DNA of 64,000 bases from Granulosicoccus sp963833195 (GCA_963833195.1 CAWHXF010000027.1:2108001-2172000), one strand, 5' to 3'; positions 16,712-25,997 are shown, numbered from the stretch's first letter. Notes: generated from the sequence alone by a model not told the origin. Numbers and translations: made by a program.

Positions 16712-17716
16712 ATGACGCTGCCCACCGCCCTCATCGATTCCGCCGCCGCGACGCGGCGCGCGGACACGCTCGCCGCCGCGCCGCGTGGCTCCGACGCGCC
16801 CGACGCGAAGGCGCGCGAGATCGACGAGGCCGCGCGCGCGTTCGAGAAGCTGCTCGTGCAACGCATGCTCGGCGACATGCGCCGCGCCACGCGCGATGTC
16901 GACGCCTCGAACGCGATGTCGAACTGGGAGTCGATGTTCGACGAGGAGATCGCCGAGATCGTCACCGCGCGCGGCGGCCTGGGTTTCGGCGACGCGCTGT
17001 CGCGCTCGCTCGGCGGCTCGGGCAACGTCGCGGTGGTGCAGCCCAGCGCGCCGACCGGGCTGCCCGCCGCGGACGTGCGCGCGCTGCGCGGGTTGATGGC
17101 GCGCGCCTCCGGGGGCGCTCTCCCCGATGCCGTGCCCGCCCGCGTCGACGTCGTCCGGCCGGACGCCCCCTCGAGCGTCGCGTTCGCGCGATCCGCGCGG
17201 CGCGAGGGGGCGGACCTGCAGGACGGCTTCATCGCCCCCTTGCGCGCGCACGCCGAGCGCAACGCCCGCAGGCTCGACGTGCCGCCCGAGGCCATCCTCG
17301 CCATCGCCGCGCTGGAGACCGGCTGGGGCCGGCACCGCATCGTGGACGAGCGCGGCGACGACTCGCACAACCTCTTCGGCATCAAGGCCGTCGGAGAGGC
17401 TCGCGCGGACGCCGTGGCGCACCGCACGACCGAGTTCATCGGCGGCGCACCCAGGAAGGTCGAGGCGAGCTTCGCACGCTTCGACAGCCCCGGTGAAGCC
17501 GTGGACGGCTTTGCCGACTTCGTGCTGGAGAACCCGCGCTACGCGCCGGCGCTCGCCGTCGCGCCCGATGCCGAGGCCTTCCTGCGCGAGCTGCACCGCG
17601 CGGGCTACGCCACCGACCCCGACTACGCCGACAAGGCGATCGACCTGCTGCACCGCGTGCGCGAACGGCTGCACGGCGCTGCCCCCACGAACGACACCGA
17701 GGGACCATCACGATGA
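16712..17716 (+). CDS. flgJ: Flagellar rod-assembly protein and muramidase FlgJ
   Basis: 334 aa, two domains. Residues ~25-110 are the rod-binding domain (EAARAFEKLLVQRMLGDMR...MFDEEIAE). Residues ~175-330 are a GH73 glucosaminidase domain with the AALETGWGRH segment that contains the catalytic glutamate, and HNLFGIKA. It scaffolds rod assembly and cuts peptidoglycan for rod passage. The last codons overlap flgK's ATG by 4 bp. Confidence 0.95.
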   Translation: MTLPTALIDSAAATRRADTLAAAPRGSDAPDAKAREIDEAARAFEKLLVQRMLGDMRRATRDVDASNAMSNWESMFDEEIAEIVTARGGLGFGDALSRSLGGSGNVAVVQPSAPTGLPAADVRALRGLMARASGGALPDAVPARVDVVRPDAPSSVAFARSARREGADLQDGFIAPLRAHAERNARRLDVPPEAILAIAALETGWGRHRIVDERGDDSHNLFGIKAVGEARADAVAHRTTEFIGGAPRKVEASFARFDSPGEAVDGFADFVLENPRYAPALAVAPDAEAFLRELHRAGYATDPDYADKAIDLLHRVRERLHGAAPTNDTEGPSR

Positions 17717-19338
17717 ACGAGCTGCTCGGCAACGGCACCTCCGCCCTGCTGGCCTTCCAGCGGGCCATACGCACGACGTCGCACAACATCGCGAACGTCA
17801 ACACCGAGGGCTACTCGCGCCAGCGCGTGCTGCTGGAGGCCGCGCCCCCGAGCCGTGACGGCGGCGGCTTCGACGGCAACGGCGTGCGCGTGGCGGGCGT
17901 GGAGCGCATCGCCAGCGGCTTCGCGGCCGCGCGCGTGCACGAGACCACCGCGGCGCACTCGCGCGAGGCCACCCACCACGAGCTCGCGAGCCGGCTGGAC
18001 GCGCTGTTCGCGGACGGCGCGCTCGACCCCAGCGAGTCGTTCGGCCGCTTCTTCGCCGCCCTAGAGGACGCGTCGCTCGATCCCTCGTCGACGACCTCGC
18101 GCGAGCTCGCGCTGCGTTCGGGCGAGGAGGTGGCTGCCCGCATGCGCACGCTGCAGGGCGAGCTCGACGGCACGGCTCGCGAGGTCGACGGGCGCAGACG
18201 CGCGGGGGTGGAGCGAGTCAACGAGCTGTCCACCGGCATCGCCGAGCTGAACGGGCGCATCGTCGAGCACCGCGCTGGCGGCCGCCAGCAGCTCGCCTCG
18301 GACCTGCTGGACCAGCGCGACCGGCTGGTCGGCGAGCTGTCGGCCGTGGTGGACGTCGAGACCTTCGAGCAGGACGACGGTGCCATGAACGTGTCCATCG
18401 GCGACGGCATCGCGCTCGTGACCGGTCGTCGCGCCTCGCCGCTGCGCAGCGTCGAGGACGCCACGCGGCCGGGGCGCAGCGACATCGAGGTCGGCAACGG
18501 CGTGACCTGGCAGCCCGTCGGTGCGCGCCTGCAGGGCGGCGAGCTCGGCGGCCTGGAGGCGTTCGAGACGGACACGCTGGAGCCCGCCATGCAGCGGCTC
18601 GGACGCTTGGCGCAGGCCTTCGCCGCAGGCGTGGACGAGGCGCACGCCCAGGGCGTCACGCTCGACGGATCGACCGGCGGAGACTGGTTCGAGGTGGGCG
18701 CGCCGATCGCGAACTCCGCGGCCGCCAACTCGGGCTCCGCGGAGCTCGGTGCGAGCATCGTCGACGCGAGCCAGCTCGCGGCGAGCGACTACCGCCTGCG
18801 CTTCGACGGCGCCGCCTGGGAGATCACGCGCACCAGCGACGGCACGCGCACCTCCGGCGCCACGCTGCCGACCAGCATCGACGGCCTCGACATCGCCGTC
18901 ACCGGCAGCCCCGCCACCGGAGACACCTTCCTCGTGTCCGCGACGCGCAGCGCCGCCGGCACTCTCCGCTCCACGCTGACCGACCCCGCGGCGCTGGCGC
19001 TGGCCGAACCCGGTGCGGGCGAAGGTGGCAACGGAAACGCGCGCGCGCTGGCGGCGCTCGGCAGCGCGGGCCTCGTGAACGGCGCGACGATCGCCGAGGA
19101 CATCGGCGCGATGGCAGGCAGCGTGGGCGGCACCACCGCCACGCTCGCCACGCGCAGCGCGGCGCTCGAGACGATGCGCGGCGATGCCGTGGAGCGGCGC
19201 GATTCGATCTCCGGCGTGAACCTCGACGAGGAGGCCATCGATCTGGCGCGCCACGAACAGGCCTACCAGGCGGCGGCGCAAGTCATCCGTACCGCCGACG
19301 AGCTGTTCCAGACCGTGCTCGGCGTCGTCGCGCGCTGA
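17713..19338 (+). CDS. flgK: Flagellar hook-associated protein 1 FlgK
   Basis: 541 aa. N-terminal LLAFQRAIRTTSHNIANVNTEGYSRQRV and C-terminal GVNLDEEAIDLARHEQAYQAAAQVIRTADELFQTVLG are diagnostic of HAP1. The central region includes QLASDLLDQRDRLVGELSAVVDVE. It forms the hook-filament junction with FlgL and is a client of the FlgN chaperone at 8061. Confidence 0.96.
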   Translation: MNELLGNGTSALLAFQRAIRTTSHNIANVNTEGYSRQRVLLEAAPPSRDGGGFDGNGVRVAGVERIASGFAAARVHETTAAHSREATHHELASRLDALFADGALDPSESFGRFFAALEDASLDPSSTTSRELALRSGEEVAARMRTLQGELDGTAREVDGRRRAGVERVNELSTGIAELNGRIVEHRAGGRQQLASDLLDQRDRLVGELSAVVDVETFEQDDGAMNVSIGDGIALVTGRRASPLRSVEDATRPGRSDIEVGNGVTWQPVGARLQGGELGGLEAFETDTLEPAMQRLGRLAQAFAAGVDEAHAQGVTLDGSTGGDWFEVGAPIANSAAANSGSAELGASIVDASQLAASDYRLRFDGAAWEITRTSDGTRTSGATLPTSIDGLDIAVTGSPATGDTFLVSATRSAAGTLRSTLTDPAALALAEPGAGEGGNGNARALAALGSAGLVNGATIAEDIGAMAGSVGGTTATLATRSAALETMRGDAVERRDSISGVNLDEEAIDLARHEQAYQAAAQVIRTADELFQTVLGVVAR

Positions 19339-19401
19339 GCCGGACAGACGCCACGCCGCACAGACGCCGCACAGACGCCGCACAGACAAGGAGAAACGCA
19401 C

Positions 19402-20355
19402 ATGACGTATCGAGTCAGCACCGCGAGCCTCGCTCGCCACACGCTCGTGGATCTCGGGCGCACGCAGGAGAAGATCGCCGAGGCGCGCGAGCAGATCGCG
19501 ACGGGGCAGCGCATCAACCGCCCCTCCGACGACCCCGGCCAGGCCGCGCGGCTGCGCGAGCTGGACACCGCGCGCGGCCGGCACGTGCAGTACGAGCGCA
19601 ACGCCTCGCTCGCCGAGTCGCGGCTGTCGCTCGAGGAATCCACGCTCGGCTCGTTCGCGGATTCGGTGAACCGCATACGCGATCTCACGCTGCAGGCGAA
19701 GAACGCGACGAGCGGGCCGGTCGAGCGGGAAGCCATCGCGGTCGAGATCGAGGAGCATCTGTCCGGCCTCTACGAGCTCGCGAACGTGCGCGACACTACG
19801 GGAGATGCGCTGTTCGGCGGCAGCCGCAGCTCGGTCCAGCCGTTCGAGCCGCCACCCGGCGGCGCCACCGCCCCGCCCACCTACGCCGGCGATGCGATCG
19901 AGCGACGCGTGTCGCTCGGCGGCGAACGCAGCGTGGTCACGGCGCACACCGGAGAGGAAGCCTTCGTCGCGATACCCGTCGAGGGCGGCGGCACGCGCGA
20001 CGCGTTCAGCCGCGTCGCGGCGCTCGTGGAGACCTTGCAGGCGCCGCCCGGGGATGCCGCGGCCGAGGCCGCGCGCGCGACGGCCCTGGACACCGCCCTG
20101 CAGGAGCTCGACGGCACGCTCGAGCACGTCTCGGCGCTGCGCGCCGGTGCGGGCGCACGGCTGCGCACCGTCGATGCGGCGCGCGAGGAGTCCGCGGCGA
20201 TCTCGCTGCAGCTCGACGCGACCGTTGCCTCGGTGCGCGACGCGGACATCACCGATGCGGTGGTGCGACTGGAGAGCGAATCGCGCTCGCTGGAGCTCCT
20301 GCAGAAGAGCCATGCGCGCCTGGCAGGGCTGTCCATTCTCGATCACCTGCGCTGA
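19402..20355 (+). CDS. flgL: Flagellar hook-associated protein 3 FlgL
   Basis: 317 aa, AAGGAGAAA ribosome-binding site. N-terminal QEKIAEAREQIATGQRINRPSDDPGQA and a C-terminal helix ending LQKSHARLAGLSILDHLR are as expected for HAP3, a flagellin-like junction protein. A short GC-rich repeat (CACAGACGCCG repeated) lies between flgK and this gene at ~19350-19385. Last gene of the flgB operon; no clear terminator follows. Confidence 0.95.
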   Translation: MTYRVSTASLARHTLVDLGRTQEKIAEAREQIATGQRINRPSDDPGQAARLRELDTARGRHVQYERNASLAESRLSLEESTLGSFADSVNRIRDLTLQAKNATSGPVEREAIAVEIEEHLSGLYELANVRDTTGDALFGGSRSSVQPFEPPPGGATAPPTYAGDAIERRVSLGGERSVVTAHTGEEAFVAIPVEGGGTRDAFSRVAALVETLQAPPGDAAAEAARATALDTALQELDGTLEHVSALRAGAGARLRTVDAAREESAAISLQLDATVASVRDADITDAVVRLESESRSLELLQKSHARLAGLSILDHLR

Positions 20356-20459
20356 TCCGTGGACGGGGCCGTCTTGCACGCGCTGGAAGGATTTGCAACG
20401 CCGACCAGCGCCTGACGGAACCCTGACGGACCTCACGCGAGAAGTGGCGAAGGCGACCG

Positions 20460-20486
20460 TTAAGCCTTCCGTGGATGCGGTGAGCC
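20460..20486 (+). promoter_or_regulatory. Candidate sigma28 (FliA) promoter for the first flagellin
   Basis: TTAAGCCT, then 11 bases, then GGTGAGCC. The spacing equals that of the FliA consensus (TAAAGTTT-N11-GCCGATAA) and about half the positions match. It lies 85 bp upstream of the flagellin ATG in the only sizeable gap before it. Weak on sequence alone. Confidence 0.3.
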
Positions 20487-20570
20487 CATGAGTGGCGAGT
20501 CGTCGAAACGCTACGGGGCACACGGACCCCAACCATCACCAGACCACCGACTCAAGGAAACAACTCAAGC

Positions 20571-21410
20571 ATGGCCCAGACGATCAACACCAACGTCATG
20601 TCGCTCACCGCGCAGCGCAACCTCTCGCGCTCGCAGAACACCATGGCCACCTCCATGGAGCGGCTCTCCTCCGGCCTGCGCGTCAACAGCGCCAAGGACG
20701 ACGCCGCGGGTCTCGCCATCGCCGAGCGCATGAACACCCAGGTGCGCGGCATGAACGTCGCCATCCGGAACGCCAACGACGGCATCTCGCTCGCCCAGAC
20801 CGCAGAAGGCGGCCTGAACGAGATCGGCAACATGATGCAGCGCATGCGCGAGCTCGCCGTGCAGTCCGCCAACGGCACCAACAGCGAAAGCGACCGCGCG
20901 AACCTGAATGCCGAGTACGGTGCCCTCGCCGAGGAGATCGGCCGCATCAGCGAGACGACGGCCTTCAACGGCGTCAAGGTGATCGGCTCCGGCGCCACGA
21001 GCTTCTCCTTCCAGGTCGGTGCCAACGCCGGCGAGCAGCTCGACATCAGCACGACCAACATCGCGAGCAACGCGGACGTGGCCGCCGCCGTCGCCGCGAG
21101 CATCGGCGGCGCCAGCACGACGGGCATCGGCAACGCGAGCGCCGCGATCACGGCGCTGGACTCGGCGATCGACGCGATCACCACCAGCCGCGCCAGCTAC
21201 GGCGCCGTGCAGAGCCGCTTCGAGTCCGCGATCAACAACCTGCAGATCGGGGTCGAGAACCAGTCCGCCGCGCGCGGCCGCATCGTCGATGCCGACTTCG
21301 CCGTCGAGACCGCCGCGCTGACCCGCTCGCAGATCCTGCAGCAGGCCGGCAACGCCATGGTGTCGCAGGCGAACTCCGCGCCCCAGAGCGTGCTGCAGCT
21401 GCTCGGCTAG
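20571..21410 (+). CDS. fliC: Flagellin (first copy)
   Basis: 279 aa, AAGGAAA ribosome-binding site. It begins MAQTINTNVMSLTAQRNLSRSQ and ends with the classic D0 helix ...ILQQAGNAMVSQANSAPQSVLQLLG. It is a short flagellin with D0/D1 domains and only a small variable centre (about residues 105-205), lacking the big D2/D3 domains of enterics. The first 305 bp and last ~210 bp are identical to the next gene. Probably secreted through FlhA/FlhB with FliS help and glycosylated by the Maf/Pse system encoded downstream. Confidence 0.97.
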   Translation: MAQTINTNVMSLTAQRNLSRSQNTMATSMERLSSGLRVNSAKDDAAGLAIAERMNTQVRGMNVAIRNANDGISLAQTAEGGLNEIGNMMQRMRELAVQSANGTNSESDRANLNAEYGALAEEIGRISETTAFNGVKVIGSGATSFSFQVGANAGEQLDISTTNIASNADVAAAVAASIGGASTTGIGNASAAITALDSAIDAITTSRASYGAVQSRFESAINNLQIGVENQSAARGRIVDADFAVETAALTRSQILQQAGNAMVSQANSAPQSVLQLLG

Positions 21411-21423
21411 AGCGTCGCATGAC

Positions 21424-21449
21424 GGGCGGGCCGCACCCGCGGTCCGCCC
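21424..21449 (+). terminator. Hairpin after the first flagellin gene, no U-tract
   Basis: GGGCGGGCCGC and GCGGTCCGCCC pair (10 of 11) around an ACCC loop, 13 bp after the stop. It is not followed by T residues, so it may be a partial terminator or a 3'-end stabiliser. The same position after the second flagellin has a full terminator with a related left arm. Confidence 0.45.
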
Positions 21450-21501
21450 CGACGATCCGTACCCGTAACCACCCGTCTCGACCCACCAAAGGAACCCCAG
21501 C

Positions 21502-22341
21502 ATGGCCCAGACGATCAACACCAACGTCATGTCGCTCACCGCGCAGCGCAACCTCTCGCGCTCGCAGAACACCATGGCCACCTCCATGGAGCGGCTCTCC
21601 TCCGGCCTGCGCGTCAACAGCGCCAAGGACGACGCCGCGGGTCTCGCCATCGCCGAGCGCATGAACACCCAGGTGCGCGGCATGAACGTCGCCATCCGGA
21701 ACGCCAACGACGGCATCTCGCTCGCCCAGACCGCAGAAGGCGGCCTGAACGAGATCGGCAACATGATGCAGCGCATGCGCGAGCTCGCCGTGCAGTCCGC
21801 CAACGGTACCAACAGCTCGAGCGATCGCGACAACCTCGACGCCGAATACCAAGCGCTCGCGGAGGAGATCGGCCGCATCAGCGACACGACCGCGTTCAAC
21901 GGCGTCAAGGTGATCGGCTCCGGCGCCACGAGCTTCTCCTTCCAGGTCGGTGCCAACGCCGGCGAGCAGCTCGACATCGACACGTCCAACATCGCGACCA
22001 ACGCGGCCGTGGTCTCGGCCGTCGGCGCGACGATCGCGGGCTCCGGCCCCGCAGGCGTGTCCGCGGCCGGCGCCGCGATCACGGCACTCGACGCGGCGAT
22101 CGACGCGATCACGACCAACCGCGCCACCTACGGCGCCGTGCAGAGCCGCTTCGAGTCCGCGATCAACAACCTGCAGATCGGGGTCGAGAACCAGTCCGCC
22201 GCGCGCGGCCGCATCGTCGATGCCGACTTCGCCGTCGAGACCGCCGCGCTGACCCGCTCGCAGATCCTGCAGCAGGCCGGCAACGCCATGGTGTCGCAGG
22301 CGAACTCCGCGCCCCAGAGCGTGCTGCAGCTGCTCGGCTAG
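21502..22341 (+). CDS. fliC: Flagellin (second copy)
   Basis: 279 aa, CAAAGGAA ribosome-binding site. Identical to the first copy over the first 305 bp, over a ~80-bp block encoding GVKVIGSGATSFSFQVGANA, and over the last ~210 bp. It differs in two central stretches (around residues 103-130 and 160-205). The pattern indicates recent duplication with homogenised ends and a freer surface-exposed centre. Both copies keep all polymerisation segments, so both are likely functional. Confidence 0.97.
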   Translation: MAQTINTNVMSLTAQRNLSRSQNTMATSMERLSSGLRVNSAKDDAAGLAIAERMNTQVRGMNVAIRNANDGISLAQTAEGGLNEIGNMMQRMRELAVQSANGTNSSSDRDNLDAEYQALAEEIGRISDTTAFNGVKVIGSGATSFSFQVGANAGEQLDIDTSNIATNAAVVSAVGATIAGSGPAGVSAAGAAITALDAAIDAITTNRATYGAVQSRFESAINNLQIGVENQSAARGRIVDADFAVETAALTRSQILQQAGNAMVSQANSAPQSVLQLLG

Positions 22342-22354
22342 AGCGTCACGAGAC

Positions 22355-22384
22355 GGGCGGGCCGTCCTGACGGCCCGCCCTTTC
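22355..22384 (+). terminator. Intrinsic terminator after the flagellin genes
   Basis: A perfect 12-bp GC stem (GGGCGGGCCGTC / GACGGCCCGCCC) with a 2-nt centre (effectively a 4-nt loop), followed by TTTCT, 13 bp after the second flagellin stop. It separates flagellin transcription from fliD. Confidence 0.85.
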
Positions 22385-22412
22385 TACCCTCCCGCACCGG
22401 AACCGCACACCG

Positions 22413-23729
22413 ATGATCACCGCCGCCGGCGTAGGCTCGGGGATCGACGTCGAGTCGATCATCACGCAGCTGATGGAGCTCGAACGCGAGCCGGTCACCC
22501 GGCTCGAACAGAAGCGCGAACGGCTCGACGTGGAGCTGTCCGCCTACGGCTCGGCGCGCAGCGCGCTGAGCACGCTCGGCACGAGCGCACGCACCCTGGG
22601 AGACGAGACGCGCTTCGGCCCGTTCGTCGCCACCTCGAGCGACGAGGACGTCTTTACCGCGACCGCCTCGGGCGCGGCGGCGGCCGAGACGCACGACATC
22701 GAAGTGCTGGCGCTCGCCTCCTCGCACCGCATCGCGAGCGAGCCCTACGCCGCGAGCGACGCGAGCGTGGGTGCCGGCGACTGGAGCTTCGGCTCCGGAG
22801 ACACCGAATTCAGCGTCACGCTGGCCGCCGGGGACGACTCCCTGCGCACGCTGCGCGACGCGATCAACGATTCCCCCGACAACGACGCGGTGGTCGCGTC
22901 GCTGCTCACGACGGACGACGGCGTGCGGCTGGTGCTGGCCGCGCGCGAGACCGGCGAGGCGAACGCGATCACGGCCACCCGCAGCGTCGCGAGCGGGGGG
23001 CTGCTCGGCGGCATCGCCGCCACGAACCCCTTCGAGGAGGTGGTTCCCGCTACCGACGCTCGGCTGATCGTCGACGGCTTCGAGGTCACGAGCGCGAGCA
23101 ACAGCGTGGCCGGCGTGATCGAGGGCGTGACGCTCGAGCTCACCGGGCTCGGCGACGCGAGCCTCGACACGAGCCGCGACACCGAGGCGCTGAAGACCAC
23201 GCTCGACGAGTTCGTCGCCAACTACAACGCCTTGATCACCGAGCTGAACGGCCTGGCCGACGGTGCCCTGCAAGGGGACCGGCTGCCGCGCAGCGCCGAG
23301 ACCGGCCTGCGCGCCGCCTTCGCTACCGATCTGACGCTCGCCGACGGCACCAGCGTGTCGCCGCTGGAGCTCGGCTTCACCTTCGATCGCTACGGCGTGC
23401 TGTCGATCGACTCCACCCGGCTCGGGGCGGCCCAGGAGGCAGGGCTCGAGGACTTCGTCGACGCGTTCTCGCGCGGCGAGGACGGCTTTGGCGCGCGGGT
23501 CGACGAGCTGGTGTCGCGCTTCACCGAAGCCGGCGGCCGCCTGGACGCGCGCGAGGACGGTGTCGACGGCAGGCGCTCGTTGCTCGACAAGCAAATCGAA
23601 GGCTATGAATACCGTCTCGAGCAGACAGAGGCGAGATACCGACGTCAATTCACCGCAATGGACAAGATCGTGAGCGAGTTGCAGAGCACTTCCGGCTTCC
23701 TGGCCGACCGACTGGCGCAGGGCATCTGA
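22413..23729 (+). CDS. fliD: Flagellar filament cap protein FliD
   Basis: 438 aa. It begins with AAGVGSGIDVESIITQLMELEREPVTRLEQKRERL, the FliD N-terminal D0 signature, and ends with coiled-coil segments (RRSLLDKQIEGYEYRLEQTEARYRRQFTAMDKIV) plus a helix QSTSGFLADRL. It caps the filament and folds incoming flagellin. Its stop overlaps fliS's ATG (TGATG). Confidence 0.95.
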   Translation: MITAAGVGSGIDVESIITQLMELEREPVTRLEQKRERLDVELSAYGSARSALSTLGTSARTLGDETRFGPFVATSSDEDVFTATASGAAAAETHDIEVLALASSHRIASEPYAASDASVGAGDWSFGSGDTEFSVTLAAGDDSLRTLRDAINDSPDNDAVVASLLTTDDGVRLVLAARETGEANAITATRSVASGGLLGGIAATNPFEEVVPATDARLIVDGFEVTSASNSVAGVIEGVTLELTGLGDASLDTSRDTEALKTTLDEFVANYNALITELNGLADGALQGDRLPRSAETGLRAAFATDLTLADGTSVSPLELGFTFDRYGVLSIDSTRLGAAQEAGLEDFVDAFSRGEDGFGARVDELVSRFTEAGGRLDAREDGVDGRRSLLDKQIEGYEYRLEQTEARYRRQFTAMDKIVSELQSTSGFLADRLAQGI

Positions 23730-24154
23730 TGAGCGCCAGAGCCGCCCGCGGGTACCGCGCCGTGCACGGCGCCGGCCTCGTCGAAGGGGCCAGCCCGCAC
23801 GCCCTCACGGCCATGCTGTTCGACGCCGTCGTCGCCCGCCTGGCGGCGGCGCGCGCCGTGCCGCCGGACGAGGCCGGAGCACGCGGACCCCGAGCCGAGG
23901 CGCGGCGCCGCGCCATCGACGGGGCGCTCGCCATCGTGCACGAGCTGCAAGGGGCGTTGCGCGAGCCCGAGACCGATCCGCTGTCGGCGAACCTGCACGC
24001 GCTCTACGCGCGTGCCTCCTCGCTGCTGGTCGAGGCCAGCCGCGACGCGGCGACCGGCGCCGACAAGCTAGACGAGGCGGAACGCATCGTCGCGCCGCTG
24101 CGCGAGGCCTGGCACGCCATTGCACCGGAGACCGCGCATGCACGCGCCGCCTGA
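23729..24154 (+). CDS. fliS: Flagellin export chaperone FliS
   Basis: 141 aa, all-helical. Near the N-terminus the family's Y-tract and 'SPHALTAMLFDAVVARLAAAR' segment match FliS (consensus 'pxxLixmLydgaixxlxxA'). FliS binds the flagellin C-terminus in the cytosol and prevents premature polymerisation. Position directly behind fliD is canonical. It overlaps the next gene by 17 bp. Confidence 0.9.
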   Translation: MSARAARGYRAVHGAGLVEGASPHALTAMLFDAVVARLAAARAVPPDEAGARGPRAEARRRAIDGALAIVHELQGALREPETDPLSANLHALYARASSLLVEASRDAATGADKLDEAERIVAPLREAWHAIAPETAHARAA

Positions 24155-24473
24155 GACCGTCGAGCTGGAGAACTTGCGCGCGCTGACGGCACGGCAGCTC
24201 GAGGCGGCCCGTGCGGACGACTGGGACCGCGTCGAAGCGCTCGACGCGCAACGCGTGCGGGCGTTACGCGCCCTCCCAGCGTCCGCGGCACGCCCCGCGG
24301 CGCAGGTGCGCGAGCTGCTGGCACTCGATGCCGAGCTCGTGCGCGTCGCGCGCGAGGCGCGCACGACCGCCGCGACGGGACTGAACGGGGCACGGAACGG
24401 ACGCCGGGCGAACGCCGCCTACCGCGCGGCCGCCGCGCTGGACGCAACCGGACACGGAGCCGCAGGCGCGTGA
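24138..24473 (+). CDS. FliT-like flagellar chaperone (putative)
   Basis: 111 aa from ATG 24138. Small helical protein with the ENLRALTARQLEAARADDWDRVEALDAQRVRAL pattern seen in FliT proteins (an N-terminal helix carrying 'W..V..L...R..L'), in the canonical place after fliDS. FliT chaperones FliD and can modulate flagellar regulators. FliT is weakly conserved, so the call is mainly positional. Confidence 0.6.
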   Translation: MHAPPETVELENLRALTARQLEAARADDWDRVEALDAQRVRALRALPASAARPAAQVRELLALDAELVRVAREARTTAATGLNGARNGRRANAAYRAAAALDATGHGAAGA

Positions 24474-24739
24474 GCGCGGCCCTGCACGCCGACGCGTTCG
24501 CGGGCATGCGGCCGGCGTTCCGCGACGCGCGCGACGGCGAGACCCACCTCGCACGGCGCGCCGACGGCTCGCTCGCCGACCGGCACCTCTTCCATCATCT
24601 GCCGGCACGCTGGATCGTGGAGCGCGGCGCCGGCGGGGAACCCGTGGCGCTGCATCCGGCCATCGTCGCGGGCTACCGTCGCGGTGCGACGTTCGAACCG
24701 GTGCGTCCCGCGGGCACGGCGCCCTCGCTCGACGCCTGA
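24470..24739 (+). CDS. Hypothetical protein at the end of the fliDST operon
   Basis: 89 aa, GTG in a 4-bp overlap with the fliT-like stop, which argues it is a real, coupled gene. It has charged stretches with HLFHHLPARWIVERGAGGEPVALHP in the middle, no signal peptide, no membrane helix and no motif I recognise. Role in flagellin handling can only be guessed from position. The 52 bp that follow, before the convergent pseC end, hold no obvious terminator. Confidence 0.5.
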   Translation: MSAALHADAFAGMRPAFRDARDGETHLARRADGSLADRHLFHHLPARWIVERGAGGEPVALHPAIVAGYRRGATFEPVRPAGTAPSLDA

Positions 24740-24791
24740 GAACCCGCCAGGTCGGCCTCGGGTACGCGCGGTTGGCTCCGCGCCCGCCCCC

Positions 24792-25997
24792 TCAGGCCGC
24801 TCGGGTCCGTCCCGTCGGCGCGACGCCGTCGAGCGCGGCGCGAAGCGCCTCGACGACGCGGTCCTGGTCCGCGAAGTCCATCGCACCGAAGATCGGCAGG
24901 CTGAGGGCGCGTGCGTAGTAGCGCTCGGCGCAGGGCAGCGACGCGCTGCGCACGCTCTCCCGCCGGCGGTAGTACGGCTGCGTGTGCACGGGGATGTAGT
25001 GCACGTTGACGCCGATGCCGGCGGCCCGCATGGCGTGAAAGACGTCGCGACGCCCACGGCCCTCGCCGTCCGCATCGCCGACGAGCACCGGATACAGGTG
25101 CAGCGCCGAACGCGCGTCCGCTCGCCGCGGCGGCAGGGTCAGGGGCAGCCCGGACAGCAGCGCATCGTAGCGGGTCGCCAGGCGATGCCGCTGCGCCACG
25201 AAGGCATCGACGCGTCTCAACTGACTCGATCCGAGCGCGGCGTGCACATCGCTCATGCGGTAGTTCAGGCCGAGCTCGCGCTGCTCGTAGCGCCAGGGTT
25301 CCTCCTCGGCGCCGGCGACGTCGCGGTGCACCCCGTGCGTGCGGAGCGCCCGCAGGCGCGCGTCCAGCGCGGGCGAACGGGTGAGCGCCGCCCCGCCCTC
25401 GGCGGACGTCGCGATCTTGACGGGGTGGAAGCTGAACACCGTCACGTCGGAGTGCTCGCACGCGCCGACCGGGACATCGTCGTCGCGTGCACCGAGCGCG
25501 TGCGAGGCGTCCTCGACGATGCGGAAGCCGTACTCTCGCGCGAGCGCGCCGAACGCCTGCATGTCGCACGGCTCACCCGCGAAATGCACGGGAATCACGA
25601 CCTTCGGCAACGCCCGACCGGCGGCGCGCGCCGCGGCCAGCTCGCGCCGCAGCGCCGCCGGGCAGAGATTCCAGGTCGCGGGATCGATGTCCACGAAGCG
25701 CACCTCCGCCCCGCACAGCCGCGCGCAGTTGGCGGTCGCGACGAAGGTGATGCTGGTCGTCCACACCTCGTCGCCCGGACCCACGCCGAGGGCGAGACAC
25801 GCGAGGTGCAGCGCCGAGGTGGCGCTGTTGACCGCCACGGCGTGCGGCGCATCGCAGCGACGCGCGAGCGCAGCTTCGAAGGCGTTCACCGCGGGACCTT
25901 GCGTCAGCCAGTCCGATCGCAGCACTTCGACCACCGCGCGCACGTCCGCGTCGTCGATGTCCTGTCGACCGTACGGCAGCATCGGCGCCGCGCTCAC
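24792..25997 (-). CDS. pseC: UDP-4-amino-4,6-dideoxy-N-acetyl-beta-L-altrosamine transaminase PseC
   Basis: 401 aa from GTG 25997, which overlaps the pseB stop by 4 bp (an ATG at 25982 gives MLPYGRQDID, also plausible). DegT/DnrJ/EryC1 fold-type I PLP enzyme: NSATSALHLACLAL (cofactor phosphate loop), VEDASHALGA (Asp contacting the pyridine N), and FSFHPVKIATSAEGG with the Schiff-base lysine near residue 194. PseC transaminates the 4-keto sugar made by PseB, the second step of CMP-pseudaminic acid synthesis. Confidence 0.93.
   Translation of the reverse strand: MSAAPMLPYGRQDIDDADVRAVVEVLRSDWLTQGPAVNAFEAALARRCDAPHAVAVNSATSALHLACLALGVGPGDEVWTTSITFVATANCARLCGAEVRFVDIDPATWNLCPAALRRELAAARAAGRALPKVVIPVHFAGEPCDMQAFGALAREYGFRIVEDASHALGARDDDVPVGACEHSDVTVFSFHPVKIATSAEGGAALTRSPALDARLRALRTHGVHRDVAGAEEEPWRYEQRELGLNYRMSDVHAALGSSQLRRVDAFVAQRHRLATRYDALLSGLPLTLPPRRADARSALHLYPVLVGDADGEGRGRRDVFHAMRAAGIGVNVHYIPVHTQPYYRRRESVRSASLPCAERYYARALSLPIFGAMDFADQDRVVEALRAALDGVAPTGRTRAA

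Noticed and set aside
10387..20355. Long open frames antisense or out of frame to the flg genes, some over 500 codons
   Set aside because: Arg/Pro/Ala-rich products typical of GC-rich shadow frames; the sense frames encode recognised flagellar proteins.
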